DNA of 64,000 nt, from positions 108,012 through 172,011 of the forward strand of contig JAFGDZ010000048.1 in NCBI GenBank assembly GCA_016931855.1, in the 5' to 3' direction. Below, one piece after another: positions 18,261-26,601 of this stretch. The notes below the pieces were generated by a model. The model was given only the letters and a program-made list of their open reading frames with translations, did no database searches and had not been told where the DNA came from. This DNA comes from Bacteroidales bacterium (GTDB taxonomy: Bacteria; Bacteroidota; Bacteroidia; Bacteroidales; Tenuifilaceae). The position numbers and the translations under genes are program-made. Positions within the stretch are counted from its first letter, which is position 1. Every line of letters begins with the position of its first letter.

Positions 18261-19958
18261 CTACCCAAAATAGGTGCCTGAGTGCCCCATTCTATCGGAT
18301 TCGGGAAGAATTCCTTTAAACTCACCCCATAACAGGTACATAAGCGCCGATGGTATCTGAGTTGAGTAAAAAGGCTGGTCTTTGTACTCAAGTTCCTTCT
18401 CTGAACTCTTATCAAGCTCTATTTTGCCCGATGTTCGCTTTAAAGGGGAGTGATAAATGCCTGAAATAAGCGCGTCGCACTCATTTTCGTCAACCAAAAC
18501 CTCGTCCCAGCTGCCGTCGTTATGTCCAAACAACTTGCTAAGTAGCCGGTAGTGCTGTGAGTAGTAAATAACAGGGGCATTCATGCTCATGAGCGTAACA
18601 TTCCAGCCCCGTTTTGTTAGTGCCGTTTTAAGCAGAATGGCATCCGTGTCGGAAAGATCTCCTGTAAGCGGATAGAAGTCCCTGTATTTTGGGTCGCGCT
18701 GGTTGGCGGCCCTATCGTAATGCAGAAATAGCTGTTTTCGCCTATGATGCTTAAAAAATGAGTCTATTTTGTCGGCAAGTTCCTCGTGTTGTTCTGGATG
18801 TATGGCCCAAATGTTTTTTATTAGCCTAAACTTCTTTTCTCGCTTGTTTCTCTGTGCAAAAACAAGCGAAGAGAATGGGCCAGGGTCGTAGCCAGCATAT
18901 ATTGGCTGCATTGGGTCGCAGTACTTCAGGTTTCGGCTATTGTGCGTTTCCTGACTATCCGCGCTACGAGCATCCATGTACTTGTACTCGTAAGAATCGG
19001 AGAAAGTGTGCTGTTTCCCGAATTTGCCAAAAAAGCGCTCCTTAACCTTGCTCTTTCGAACAGAGAATATCGAGGTGTTTAATTTGTCCTCATCCTTAAT
19101 GGACTTAATCTGATTCTCGATGTAATCTATACCTAGAATCTTTAGGTTTGAGAAGCTGGAAGCCCTTATATATAACGTTTGCCCTCGCCTTAACTCCGAT
19201 AGCCGTTTGCTCCACCTCTCAATAAATGCTTCTAACTTCTTTGTTTTATCGGTATTGAACTCGTTTTTTGCATTAACCAGTTCCGATGCGCGAAGATCTA
19301 TCTCGTAGGCAATTTCCTGAATGCTTTCCATGAGCTCTACATCCATATTCTGCTCATACTTAGTCCACCAATCCTCGTCAGTCTCAAAGTTGGGGGTGGA
19401 TGATATTCCTGTTATGCCCATAAAGTAGTGGGAGTGGCCAAACTTTGCCCTGTCTGCTCTAAGAGCAGGAATTATTCGCTCTGTAAACTTATCCTCAGGT
19501 ATTCGGAGCAACTCATCAACAAGTAGGTGGGCAGCATTCTTTCCAAGCATAGATTCGGGGCGGTCGGCCGAAACAAATTGAACCACGCACCCATTAACAA
19601 AGGTTATGGTATGCTTCCAGTTGTCTATGAATGTATTGCACTTGGCAAAATGCTTAGGGGGCTCTTTGCCTATTTCGAAGTAAACACCCCTTTCGTAGTT
19701 CTCATAGAAGTACTCCATGAGACCGGGGAGGATGTTGTCTAGGATACTCTTATAGGTTGAAGCGCCAAGCACCAGCACAGCACCTGACATATCGTTCTGT
19801 ATTCTATCTAGCCTAGGTGCTAGTATATGAGTTGTTTTTCCAGAACCACGACCTAACTCAGCAAATAGAAACGTGGGGTCGGCCAGCTTAACAAGAATCT
19901 GAACAACACTAAGGTAAGTCTTAACAAATAAGTCCTCGGCGTACTTATATATTTTCAT
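18261..19958 (-). CDS. terL: Terminase large subunit
   Basis: A 565-residue packaging motor. Walker A is ELGRGSGKTTHIL (about residues 34-46), Walker B is HLLVDELLRIPE (about 148-159) and the C-terminal RNase H-like nuclease starts at AGYDPGPFSSLVFAQ (about residue 353), with further acidic residues near FLHYDRAANQRD and DENECDALISG. It translocates DNA into the capsid and cuts concatemers. Its start overlaps the small-subunit stop by 14 nt. Confidence 0.93.
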   Translation of the reverse strand: MKIYKYAEDLFVKTYLSVVQILVKLADPTFLFAELGRGSGKTTHILAPRLDRIQNDMSGAVLVLGASTYKSILDNILPGLMEYFYENYERGVYFEIGKEPPKHFAKCNTFIDNWKHTITFVNGCVVQFVSADRPESMLGKNAAHLLVDELLRIPEDKFTERIIPALRADRAKFGHSHYFMGITGISSTPNFETDEDWWTKYEQNMDVELMESIQEIAYEIDLRASELVNAKNEFNTDKTKKLEAFIERWSKRLSELRRGQTLYIRASSFSNLKILGIDYIENQIKSIKDEDKLNTSIFSVRKSKVKERFFGKFGKQHTFSDSYEYKYMDARSADSQETHNSRNLKYCDPMQPIYAGYDPGPFSSLVFAQRNKREKKFRLIKNIWAIHPEQHEELADKIDSFFKHHRRKQLFLHYDRAANQRDPKYRDFYPLTGDLSDTDAILLKTALTKRGWNVTLMSMNAPVIYYSQHYRLLSKLFGHNDGSWDEVLVDENECDALISGIYHSPLKRTSGKIELDKSSEKELEYKDQPFYSTQIPSALMYLLWGEFKGILPESDRMGHSGTYFG

Positions 19959-20583
19959 AGTCCACCTCCGATATCCCTAGTTCTGTCTCAACCTCTTTCT
20001 TAAGCCTACCCTTATCTGTACTGCTAATGTCCCGGCTATCTATAATTGTCATTGCCTTCTTGTACGCATCAAGCAGTCCCTTCCTCTTTATACCCATGCG
20101 CTCAAGTTCCATCTCTGCAGATACAATTTGTGGTTTGAACTTAACGCGGTCTGGGTTGATAGCGTTGGCCGATGCAGCAATGCGATACTCCCTAGCACGC
20201 TCGAAGCATATGCGCGCCTCGCGCATATCGTGAGCAACGAGGTTAACCTCGCTTAGCTTCATCATCATGTCTGCAAAGTATAGGTTCCAAGCCTCTGAGG
20301 TTACGGTGCAATCGGTGTTGAAGTAGTTGATTGCATCGTAAATGCGCTTCTTACATGTTGCTATTGATAGGTGAGGGTAAGCACGTTGTAGCTGCTTAGC
20401 GCATTCCGTAATGGATTGGTACTTACGATGTAGGTTGGATGCTTCATTCACCTCTAGTATGTAATCGGCTAGGGCAGGCGGAATGCCAACCTTCTTTGAG
20501 TCGCGTACCTGAAGGAATCGCTCCACCACATCAACGGGTAACTTCTGCAGGTGTTCTATCATGCTGTTTGGCTTATTGCACAA
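19945..20583 (-). CDS. Putative terminase small subunit
   Basis: A 212-residue, strongly helical protein immediately upstream of the large subunit. The N-terminal half contains a helix-turn-helix-like pattern (SITECAKQLQRAYPHLSIAT, CKKRIYDAIN), followed by a charged oligomerisation helix and an acidic C-terminus (LGISEVDYENI). It would recognise the packaging site. Met8 (MIEHLQKLP) could be the true start. The call rests on position and helical DNA-binding character. Confidence 0.68.
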   Translation of the reverse strand: MCNKPNSMIEHLQKLPVDVVERFLQVRDSKKVGIPPALADYILEVNEASNLHRKYQSITECAKQLQRAYPHLSIATCKKRIYDAINYFNTDCTVTSEAWNLYFADMMMKLSEVNLVAHDMREARICFERAREYRIAASANAINPDRVKFKPQIVSAEMELERMGIKRKGLLDAYKKAMTIIDSRDISSTDKGRLKKEVETELGISEVDYENI

Positions 20584-20904
20584 ACATATTGCTGATGAAT
20601 GTCGAACTAAAGGACTGCTATTAACCCTAATCCGTGGGTTTATGCATAAATGAGTTCATCTGATGAGTTGATTGATGAGGGCAAAGTGTTACAGGGGGTT
20701 AGTCATAAAACCCCTTTTTTGGAAGTCGTGCATTACACCGTCCAGACCCAGTGGCACGGAAATAAGACGCACACACATTTTTTGAGTTCAATCAATTTTA
20801 AGGCTGGAATTTTGTACTACAGGTAGTTAGGTGGTAAATAATTATCAAACGTGCAAAATCGGCGAGTTAATGGCATAAAAAAAGCGGTTTTCGTGAGAAA
20901 ACCG
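20584..20904. other. 321-nt gap with opposing terminators, no gene seen
   Basis: No convincing coding frame lies in this gap. It holds the upstream region of the terminase operon, a plus-strand terminator-like hairpin at 20695-20720 and the minus-strand terminator at 20877-20906. A short repeat of TGATGAG occurs at 20660-20680. It could hold a late promoter or a small plus-strand RNA, but no clear TAnnTTTG box stands out. Confidence 0.5.
20695..20720 (+). terminator. Terminator-like hairpin on the plus strand
   Basis: GGGGTT and AACCCC form a 6-bp stem around an 8-nt loop and are followed by TTTTTT on the plus strand. No plus-strand gene ends here, so its purpose is unclear: it may stop antisense transcription or end a small RNA. 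Confidence 0.45.
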
Positions 20905-20906
20905 CT
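20877..20906 (-). terminator. Intrinsic terminator after the capsid/tail-tube block
   Basis: On the minus strand a 10-bp stem (AGCGGTTTTC/GAAAACCGCT, 4-nt loop) is followed by seven T. It overlaps the stop codon of the tail-chaperone extension at 20905 and would end transcription of the capsid block before the terminase block. Confidence 0.85.
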
Positions 20907-21279
20907 AGTCATTGAGAATTTCAACCATGATATCGTGTTTTGTCCTGGCTCGGGATAGATTATCCTTCCAAGACTCCAGTTCCTCCTCCGTTTTGTATTT
21001 CTGCCCCCTGATGTTGCTTTCAATCCTTCGGATGTTTTGAACTAGGTTGGCAACCTCTTTTACAAAAGCAGAAGGATCCTTTCGCTTCAGGCGAAGTAAT
21101 TCCTCCTTTTGCGTTCGCTTAAAGGTTCTGGCCTTGGTGATATCGTGCTTGTTTAGAAACACCTTGTTGTCATTGTATGACTGAAGGTCTGAGTGCGCCT
21201 GTTGGTTGCGTATATCCAGCTCGACAAACTCTAATGCAAGAACAGGCTGCTCGTCAAGCAGCCTGTTTAGTTCCTGCAT
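20905..21279 (-). CDS. Tail chaperone extension (T-like), probably made by -1 frameshift
   Basis: A 124-residue, charged helical protein when read from its own ATG. The same frame is open upstream to the A-rich slippery site at 21393-21399 in the preceding gene, adding 38 residues without a stop. A -1 shift there would fuse 136 residues of the upstream protein to 38 + 124 residues (298 in all), the arrangement of G/GT tail assembly chaperones between tail tube and tape measure. Independent initiation at 21279 remains possible. The stop lies inside the terminator hairpin. Confidence 0.65.
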   Translation of the reverse strand: MQELNRLLDEQPVLALEFVELDIRNQQAHSDLQSYNDNKVFLNKHDITKARTFKRTQKEELLRLKRKDPSAFVKEVANLVQNIRRIESNIRGQKYKTEEELESWKDNLSRARTKHDIMVEILND

Positions 21280-21356
21280 TCGATGATAGGTGTTTATACG
21301 CTCATCGTATAGGAGTATGCAGGTTTGAATATCGGGGTTGGTGTTATTGTCCCACT

Positions 21357-21800
21357 CTATTCTTGTGAACTCGTCTCTTTTGCTTCTTGCTCCTTTTTTT
21401 TTTGAGAGGCAGTTACTTCATTAGCCTCTTTTTTAAAAAGGGTTCTGAAGATGTTTTCTGAGGGTTTACTTTTTGATGCATCAATGGCAGTCTCGTCTTT
21501 TGAGGCGGTTTCCTGCGGATTCATTTCTTCCGTTTCACCCTCTGGTGCAGCTGCCGTTGGAGCGCTTGCCTTTCGATTTTTCTTTATCTCCTCTGCGCTT
21601 ACAGTGCTTAAGAGCTCGTAAAGCAGCTGGCCGTGAAGCCGAGTTGCGTTGTACTTGTTAATACGAAGCAACTCGTTGTTAAGCTTGGATCGAGGGAACT
21701 TCTCTCTAAAAAGCAAAATATCGCTCTCTAGATAATCTAAGTTGGCTAATTGCTTAACCAACTTAGTTCTTTCCGTTACAGTTAGTGTTCTCATACTCAT
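21357..21800 (-). CDS. Putative tail assembly chaperone (G-like)
   Basis: A 147-residue protein starting 1 nt after the tail-tube stop. The N-terminal half is helical (ERTKLVKQLANLDYLESDIL); the C-terminal half is low-complexity, rich in Ala, Glu, Lys and Thr, and ends 11 residues after the A-run slippery site. Size, position after the tail tube and the -1 frame extension fit a lambda gpG-type chaperone that coats the tape measure before tube polymerisation. Confidence 0.62.
   Translation of the reverse strand: MSMRTLTVTERTKLVKQLANLDYLESDILLFREKFPRSKLNNELLRINKYNATRLHGQLLYELLSTVSAEEIKKNRKASAPTAAAPEGETEEMNPQETASKDETAIDASKSKPSENIFRTLFKKEANEVTASQKKKEQEAKETSSQE
21393..21399 (-). promoter_or_regulatory. 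Programmed -1 ribosomal frameshift site (A AAA AAG)
   Basis: Within a run of ten A on the minus strand, the zero frame reads CAA AAA AAA AAG GAG, so the heptamer A_AAA_AAG is in the right phase for simultaneous slippage, as in E. coli dnaX. After slippage the next codon is GGA at 21393 and the frame is open into the downstream gene. No downstream pseudoknot was resolved by eye. Confidence 0.68.
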
Positions 21801-21801
21801 A

Positions 21802-22326
21802 CTAAGTTTGAGGTACAGGATCTTCTGCTACAGTCAATGGCCCGTTGTAGAAATAGAAAGGCTCTGGGCAATCACCACCCTCTAGGGTTAGACTAATGCC
21901 CAACATACCACCATCTAGCGTGCCTACGCTAGTCAGTTTTATTTTTAGGCCTCCAGAACATGGACTACCTCCAATGAATTGCTGACCATCTTGACAGCGT
22001 TCCCATACAGCAATAACATCATTGCCCATGTTGGTGTATAGCCATGATAGACTATCTGGTGTTATACCATCAATAATTGGGGAAAGCGTTAGCTTTCCTG
22101 TAAGAGGACTTTCACCTGGGCCAGCGTTTGGGTTGATGCTGTTTATTTTGCAGTCTAAGTATTTGTAGGTTTTTCCAACAAGCAATACATCTTCCGATAT
22201 AGTTGCCTTAACTGGCGCAGGCCAGTTTTCGATATCAACATCCGCCAACTCGGCTAGGTACAAACGGTACTTAAGAGTTGGGATCTTGGATGCGTTGTCT
22301 CTTGTTAATGGAAGGTTAACCAGCAT
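21802..22326 (-). CDS. Putative major tail tube protein
   Basis: A 174-residue beta-rich protein placed between the capsid gene and the frameshifting chaperone. Segments such as LTGKLTLSPIIDGITPDSL, DVIAVWERCQDGQQFIGG and LGISLTLEGGDCPEPFYFYN fit the beta-sandwich of tail-tube subunits. It contains four cysteines in the C-terminal half, unusual for a tube protein. The call relies on position and predicted fold. Confidence 0.58.
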   Translation of the reverse strand: MLVNLPLTRDNASKIPTLKYRLYLAELADVDIENWPAPVKATISEDVLLVGKTYKYLDCKINSINPNAGPGESPLTGKLTLSPIIDGITPDSLSWLYTNMGNDVIAVWERCQDGQQFIGGSPCSGGLKIKLTSVGTLDGGMLGISLTLEGGDCPEPFYFYNGPLTVAEDPVPQT

Positions 22327-22384
22327 TTTTTAAAGTTGTTAGGTTAATGAAAAAGGGAGAGGGGGGAGCCCCCTCTCTGCATGA

Positions 22385-24349
22385 TTATTCTACCACCTTT
22401 CTTTCAAGCTCTAGGAACTTGCCCGAGGGCTGTGTAACCTTTACGGTTTTGCCATCGATGACAACATCCGCATCGACTAGCTGAGCATAAACCTTTATGT
22501 ATCCTCCTTTTGCAGAGGTAAAGGTTTCAGAGATTTCGGAGAAAGCACCCGCTTTATTAAGCGTTACACCTTCGTCACCAGCAACGATTTTGTAAACAAA
22601 GTCGATGCTGTAACCTGTAACGGTATCAACCTGAGTGTTTCCTGTTGCTTCAAACAGCAGGTTATCCTTAAAAGATATGCTAGCAGCAAGTACTAAGTCG
22701 CTTGCAGGGTAGTTTACAAAAATCCACTGTTTGCCCCTTCCTGCGGCTTCAAGTTCAGCCTGTGTTTTGTACTGAACACCTGCCTTAAGAAGGCCAGATC
22801 CCTCTTTCCAGCGAGACAAGGTTAGAATGTCCTCAAAATCACGCTCAAAGTAGAATGCGGTCATCTCACCTGGCTTATCCTCGTAGTTCTCTACGTTGCC
22901 GGGGATGGTAATCCACATCAAATAGCAGTTAACTGGCATGTTTGGCACCCAAACAATGTTCTCTGGAGCAATATCAATAACCGATGCCTTTGCACCTGTA
23001 AAATCGTTGTCAGTAGAGTATTTACTCCTGTAGTTCCTTACAAACCACTGGCGGTGCTTAGCGTTCATGAACATCTTGTACCCCTCTGTGGAGTCTAAAT
23101 CCATGGTCACCTTGTCCCAGAATGCTTCTGCAACATCAACAATGCTATTTTGGTTGTACACGCCTAGGTCAAAGTATGGGAGGACTTTAAACTGCTCCAC
23201 AACGCGCTCTATGGCACGAATTGCTCCATCGGCGGCAAGGTTAGCAGGGTTGCTCACAACGTTTTGCTGTGGAACGGCTACGCCACTAACCCTACGGCGT
23301 TGCTGTTCGTTTTGCAGAATGGTACCAAAATGCACCATTACCCACTCAATGAACGTCCACTTAATAACGTTAGAACCCTCGCGGTTTAGGTAACCTATGT
23401 ACTGTTTTTCAAGCTTGATAAGGTCATCAAACTTGTACTTGAACATTACGTCAACAACCGAGTAAACCTCTGCAGCAAACTTTACGTTGCCTTTAAAGAT
23501 ACGGCCACTACGATACCCTTGAGATAGCTCGCCAAAATCGGCATTGGGAGCAATCTCCTTGTTCTGTACGTTACTTACAACAGGGAATATGGAAGAAACG
23601 GAAGGAAGAGAACGAAGGTGTGCCAGGATTAAATCGGTACGCCTAACAATATACTCGCCTGCAGTTCCTACAAGGTCTGTATAGTCAATGTGAGATTCGC
23701 CAGAAACAAGCTGATCGAACACAAGCATTCCAAGGCTATTGTTCGCTGCAAGCGCTTTAACGCGCTTTTGAACGTTCTCTGTAAACTCGGTAAAGGCGGT
23801 AATGAAATCCTCCTTATCAGCTTTGCTGATTGAATCAGCCATGGGCTTGCGGGTTATAACGATGTCGTTATACCACTTGCCCCTTGCAAACATCTTGTCC
23901 TCAATGCCAAAAAGGAACTTGGCAGAGTGGGGTGCTGCGCCTAAAACAATTGCTATTGCCGACTTGCTAGCATGCTTCTTTGCAGTAACAGTTTCGGGAG
24001 CCTCCTCTTCAGGGGTTTGCTTTAGCTTGTTAATTTGCTGCTGCTGCTCCTTGGCCTTATCCTTTAGGGAGTTTACGGCCTGTTGTTGCGTTTTTGGCGC
24101 ACCATCTGAGTTTATTTCCACATTAAGGATTTCAGCAATTTGCTGCTGCTCCTCGGCGGAAAGAATCACCTCTTCTGGTTCGGCATCCTCGTCAAGCTTC
24201 TTGTCGTCGGCAAAGGATATGCTGTACTTTTCCTTGTAAGCAGCGAAAATCTGCTTTTGCTCATCGGCAGTTAAAGTACCCTCCTTTGCCTTAGCCTTAA
24301 AGCCAAGAGTTTCCGAAATGGCCATAAAACGCTGTTGCCATTTTTTCAT
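22385..24349 (-). CDS. Putative major capsid protein with N-terminal scaffold-like region
   Basis: A 654-residue protein directly downstream of the capsid protease. Residues 1-125 are acidic and Gln-rich coiled coil, as in a fused delta/scaffolding domain that the protease would remove; residues 130-560 read like an HK97-type capsid core (DLVGTAGEYIVRRTDLILAH, FKGNVKFAAEVYSVVDVMFK, VENYEDKPGEMTAFYFERDF). Residues 565-654 form a beta domain with an Ig-like pattern, possibly surface-displayed. The gene precedes the terminase block, unlike the usual order. Confidence 0.72.
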   Translation of the reverse strand: MKKWQQRFMAISETLGFKAKAKEGTLTADEQKQIFAAYKEKYSISFADDKKLDEDAEPEEVILSAEEQQQIAEILNVEINSDGAPKTQQQAVNSLKDKAKEQQQQINKLKQTPEEEAPETVTAKKHASKSAIAIVLGAAPHSAKFLFGIEDKMFARGKWYNDIVITRKPMADSISKADKEDFITAFTEFTENVQKRVKALAANNSLGMLVFDQLVSGESHIDYTDLVGTAGEYIVRRTDLILAHLRSLPSVSSIFPVVSNVQNKEIAPNADFGELSQGYRSGRIFKGNVKFAAEVYSVVDVMFKYKFDDLIKLEKQYIGYLNREGSNVIKWTFIEWVMVHFGTILQNEQQRRRVSGVAVPQQNVVSNPANLAADGAIRAIERVVEQFKVLPYFDLGVYNQNSIVDVAEAFWDKVTMDLDSTEGYKMFMNAKHRQWFVRNYRSKYSTDNDFTGAKASVIDIAPENIVWVPNMPVNCYLMWITIPGNVENYEDKPGEMTAFYFERDFEDILTLSRWKEGSGLLKAGVQYKTQAELEAAGRGKQWIFVNYPASDLVLAASISFKDNLLFEATGNTQVDTVTGYSIDFVYKIVAGDEGVTLNKAGAFSEISETFTSAKGGYIKVYAQLVDADVVIDGKTVKVTQPSGKFLELERKVVE

Positions 24350-24351
24350 AG

Positions 24352-25236
24352 TTAGAATTTTAGTTGTGAGTAGATGGATTTTTTCTCTTCGGCCATTGTT
24401 GAGACTAGTTTTACAGCCTCATTTATACTCATGATGCTATCAATAAGGCCGTATTTGATGGCATCGTATGCGTAGAAAACCTTCCCTTCTAGGATACCTT
24501 CAGCAGTAGTGTCTAGGTTGGGTCTGTTATTCTTTATGATGTTCTGAAAGTGACAGGCGTAGGGTGATAGCCTCTCACTAATTATAAGGCTGTCGTCATC
24601 CTCCTCAATAGCTTTTCTTACCTCTAGGTTTTTGTACTTTGATTCGGGCGGGTATATGGCCTTTACTTTGTAGCCATACTTCTCAAGTGCCGCACTATCG
24701 TCCATTATCTGAGCGAAAGTGCCAATGCTTCCTGCCTCGCACATACGGTTGGTTGCAACAATTTTGTCGCAGAAGCTAAGCGTATATATGCCCCCACTGC
24801 AGCACTGGCCATCCACAACGCCAACACATGGCTTGGTGCGTTGGCGCAGCGCATCCTCTAGCTGAATAACGCTCTGAGTGGTTCCGCCGGGGGTGTTGCT
24901 TAGTAAAATGGTTCCTGCCACTTTGCTTGAAGCATCGGCAAGGCGAATGAAGTTTGCCATTTCGTCCATGCCGTAAGTCCACCAAGAACCGTACTTGAGC
25001 ATAGTACCAATAATTGGTATTACAATAATGCTCCCTTCCTCATAGGCATCGAAGGGGTTCTCAAACTCATCGCTTAGGCTAATGTTTGAACCGAGCGATA
25101 GGAAACTTGGAAGTTTACGCTCGGTTAGAGTGGATTGTAATACTCTGTTTATTTGCTGCTCAACATCTCTACAGGCTGTTTCTCTAAGAATCAGCATAGA
25201 GGTGCTTAGCTCTAATAGGAAGTGGTCTGCAAACAT
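24352..25236 (-). CDS. Capsid maturation protease, S49/ClpP-like
   Basis: A 294-residue serine protease of the SppA/ClpP fold. The nucleophile lies in VVDGQCCSGGIYTLSFCDKI (Ser of CSGG, about residue 145), preceded by TILLSNTPGGTTQSVIQLED, the oxyanion-loop region, and followed by the conserved AGSIGTFAQIMD stretch. No signal peptide is present, in line with a prohead protease rather than a membrane SppA. It lies 2 nt from the capsid gene, whose N-terminal scaffold it would cleave. Confidence 0.85.
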   Translation of the reverse strand: MFADHFLLELSTSMLILRETACRDVEQQINRVLQSTLTERKLPSFLSLGSNISLSDEFENPFDAYEEGSIIVIPIIGTMLKYGSWWTYGMDEMANFIRLADASSKVAGTILLSNTPGGTTQSVIQLEDALRQRTKPCVGVVDGQCCSGGIYTLSFCDKIVATNRMCEAGSIGTFAQIMDDSAALEKYGYKVKAIYPPESKYKNLEVRKAIEEDDDSLIISERLSPYACHFQNIIKNNRPNLDTTAEGILEGKVFYAYDAIKYGLIDSIMSINEAVKLVSTMAEEKKSIYSQLKF

Positions 25237-25295
25237 CTCTCATTGTTATTGTGTAACAATGATATTGAGTTGTTTTGCAAGCGCAAACGACAGCC

Positions 25296-25658
25296 TTAGA
25301 GTATGTGCGAGGCCTTAAAGGTTATGGTACTGTTAACCTTGTCGCCAGAAATGGCTTTTATGGCAGGGTAATCTAATGAGCCAACAAGGAAGGTTTCCTT
25401 ATCGGTACTCATACGAAGGATGTAGCGCTCATGGCTGGTGAGCAGGAGTGATGCATTTTTGGTGTAAACATCTAGCGTAACGGTTTGCTTACTAAGTGTA
25501 CCAGCGTCTGATGAATCGTTGCTGAAGCTGTATGTTGCCTTTTTGGCTGGAATAGAGGTAAAGGATTTACCTGTTTTAAGCACAGCGACACCATTTTCGA
25601 TGCGAGCAACATCGCTCACATGTACAAATTCGGCTCTGTTACATAAAATTCTGTTCAT
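25296..25658 (-). CDS. Hypothetical phage protein upstream of capsid protease
   Basis: A 120-residue beta-rich protein (VAVLKTGKSFTSIPAKKATY; LLLTSHERYILRMSTDKETF) ending in SHIL. The repeated short strands suggest a small beta barrel, perhaps a decoration or neck component, but I do not recognise it. It stands alone between two gaps of 60-80 nt and precedes the protease in the same direction. Confidence 0.5.
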   Translation of the reverse strand: MNRILCNRAEFVHVSDVARIENGVAVLKTGKSFTSIPAKKATYSFSNDSSDAGTLSKQTVTLDVYTKNASLLLTSHERYILRMSTDKETFLVGSLDYPAIKAISGDKVNSTITFKASHIL

Positions 25659-25741
25659 AATGCGCTGTTATTTAATGATATATACAAAATCGGACGTTTT
25701 TACCCCTTTTTTGTGACGTTTTTATACGCTACAGGGGCAAA

Positions 25742-26218
25742 TTATGCAGCGTTTTTTTTGTACTCACGCCGCTTGCTTTTCTTTCTAACCTTATCGCGCC
25801 AGCGATAGTAGTTTTTTAGGAGCGCATCCTCCGTGATGGAGGTAATGGAGTACCTACACATAAAAACGTGAACCGTATCGGCATACTCAATGCCCTCCAT
25901 GTGCTTGTTGTGGTCCAGCAGCTCGTGCAGCTCTGCCCAAAACATAGTTTCAATGCGCTTTTGTATTATTTTAATGCTGCGTATGCCTAAATAGTTGTAC
26001 GTAACGGGGTTTTTACCCTGCGAGCGCTCGGGTAGAACAATCTCAAGGTTGCCTCGGTCTATTGAATTAGCAGGGCGTTTTTCAAGTAAATCGTAAATGG
26101 TATGGTATAGCTCAATGGAATCGGGAAACCTAACGGGGATATCCTTATTATGATCCCCGAATTTTCCAACAATAAACTCTGCCAAATGTTCTTTTATATC
26201 AATTTTGGTTGTTACCAT
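25742..26218 (-). CDS. Hypothetical phage protein, possible late regulator
   Basis: A 158-residue protein with an alpha-helical pattern and a very basic C-terminus (YRWRDKVRKKSKRREYKKNA). The terminator at 26308-26336 lies just upstream, so the gene opens the structural region. Position at the early/late boundary and basic tail fit a late transcription activator, but there is no clear helix-turn-helix and the family is not recognised. Confidence 0.45.
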   Translation of the reverse strand: MVTTKIDIKEHLAEFIVGKFGDHNKDIPVRFPDSIELYHTIYDLLEKRPANSIDRGNLEIVLPERSQGKNPVTYNYLGIRSIKIIQKRIETMFWAELHELLDHNKHMEGIEYADTVHVFMCRYSITSITEDALLKNYYRWRDKVRKKSKRREYKKNAA

Positions 26219-26307
26219 GCTAAAGGCTTATTTTCCTAGTGTTTTACCAATGCAAGGTACTAATATTTTGTAGTTATGTAAAGTACTTTGGGCTTTCAAA
26301 AAAAAGG

Positions 26308-26336
26308 AAAGGCTGTTTTTTATAAAAACAGCCTTT
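26308..26336. terminator. Bidirectional terminator between early and structural genes
   Basis: AAAGGCTGTTTTT pairs with an AAAAACAGCCTTT arm across a short loop, with A/T runs on both sides. It lies between the end of the 55-aa gene (26346) and the start at 26218, separating early from late transcription on the minus strand. Confidence 0.75.
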
Positions 26337-26345
26337 TGAACGATT

Positions 26346-26513
26346 CTAAGCGCTTATTTGCACTCCTTTGTGGTAAAGTTTAGTGCAGTGGTATAGGTTA
26401 TTAAAATCCTCGTATGTTCTAACCATTAAGCCTCCAATAACCTCAAGAACTGTAAGCTCTTTTCCGTGCTGGTTTTTAACCTTCATGCCTCGTTTTAACT
26501 GCTGCGCTTTCAT
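26346..26513 (-). CDS. Small hypothetical phage protein
   Basis: 55 residues from the ATG at 26513 (MKAQQLKRGMKVKNQHGKEL), continuing TVLEVIGGLMVRTYEDFNNL. The strand-turn-strand pattern suggests a small SH3-like barrel. A longer frame extends upstream but would run into the Tad2-like gene and lacks conserved character, so the shorter start is preferred. Last gene before the terminator. Confidence 0.5.
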   Translation of the reverse strand: MKAQQLKRGMKVKNQHGKELTVLEVIGGLMVRTYEDFNNLYHCTKLYHKGVQISA

Positions 26514-26601
26514 ATTTATCGTTTTGTTTATATAAATATACAGTTTATATTCCTGAAAAAGAGGTGTTAGTGCTATGTTGTACAGCGCTCTTGCGTAGAT
26601 T

